The notes below the pieces were generated by a model. It did no database searches, was not told the origin of the DNA, and saw nothing but the letters and a program-made list of their open reading frames with translations. 64,000 bases of DNA, taken from positions 1 through 64,000 of the forward strand of contig NZ_AP014936.1 in NCBI RefSeq assembly GCF_002355415.1. The letters are read 5' to 3'. Shown here piece by piece: positions 63,980 through 64,000 of this stretch; position 1 is the first letter of the stretch, and each line of letters begins with the position of its first letter. The DNA is from Sulfurifustis variabilis. Its GTDB lineage: Bacteria > Pseudomonadota > Gammaproteobacteria > Acidiferrobacterales > Sulfurifustaceae. Made by a program: the position numbers and the translations under genes.

Positions 63980-64000
63980 ATGACCGAGACGCCGGGCGGA
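63980..64000 (+). CDS. Start of a further gene, cut by the window end
   Basis: An ATG nine bases after the aroB stop opens a frame reading MTETPGG to the window edge. AGG upstream is a weak ribosome site. Seven residues are too few to identify it. Confidence 0.3.

Overview
The window is an uninterrupted stretch of GC-rich (about two thirds G+C by eye) proteobacterial core chromosome that begins at dnaA. Gene content and order suggest a gammaproteobacterium near the Chromatiales/Acidiferrobacterales branch: long biosynthetic SpeA, Mpl, Smg, UbiK, ApaGH, pilMNOPQ-aroKB and rsmB-ntrYX-trkAH. Some traits are beta-like: dnaA-dnaN-gyrB without recF, and an SAH riboswitch before ahcY. The lineage is an inference. 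I see no insertion sequence, prophage, CRISPR array, toxin-antitoxin pair or defence island, and no dedicated accessory island.

Layout. 1-5.3 kb: replication block dnaA, dnaN, gyrB, with DnaA-box-like sites after dnaA and two parS-like sites between dnaN and gyrB where recF is often found. 5.3-11.2 kb (minus): metK, SAH riboswitch, ahcY, metF, pip, apaH, apaG, which is the activated-methyl cycle plus Ap4A hydrolysis. 11.4-14.1 kb (plus): a TtcA-like tRNA thiolase and two overlapping LpxL-type acyltransferases. 14.1-24.2 kb (minus): a compact nine-gene block def, fmt, rsmB, DUF4390, ntrY, ntrX, trkA, trkH, TPR protein, mostly joined by overlapping stop/start codons. 24.4-30.9 kb (plus): LysM protein, dprA, smg, topA, mltA. 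rnd lies on the minus strand. 32-34.5 kb: a membrane protein, mpl and a Lon-N-domain protein in one coupled unit, then dsbA. 35.3-41 kb: the 2-oxoglutarate dehydrogenase operon sucA-sucB-lpd, followed by tRNA-Arg(CCG) and a membrane-anchored cytochrome c. 42-47 kb: comM, ubiK and a TorF-type porin-glnK-amtB operon behind a sigma-54 promoter with two NtrC-type sites. 46.8-56.8 kb: a DUF945 protein and speE, divergent speA, then mrcA, an unknown gene, argS and a SPOR protein on the minus strand. 57-64 kb: pilMNOPQ, aroK, aroB and the first codons of another gene.

How the genes connect. MetK makes SAM, AhcY removes the SAH product under riboswitch control, and MetF supplies the methyl group. GlnK and AmtB form the ammonium-sensing pair, apparently switched on by nitrogen limitation through sigma-54/NtrC, with an outer-membrane porin as first gene. 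The NtrY/NtrX-type pair next to Trk potassium uptake is a separate two-component system whose regulator has lost the ATPase motifs needed for sigma-54 activation. PilMNOPQ build the type IV pilus alignment complex and secretin. The strongest items for follow-up are the sigma-54/NtrC layout, the degenerate NtrX, the parS pair at the recF position, an acyltransferase with an altered HX4D/E motif, an extra N-terminal AMIN-like domain in PilQ, and an operator-like palindrome before the cytochrome gene. No entirely new multi-gene system is evident.
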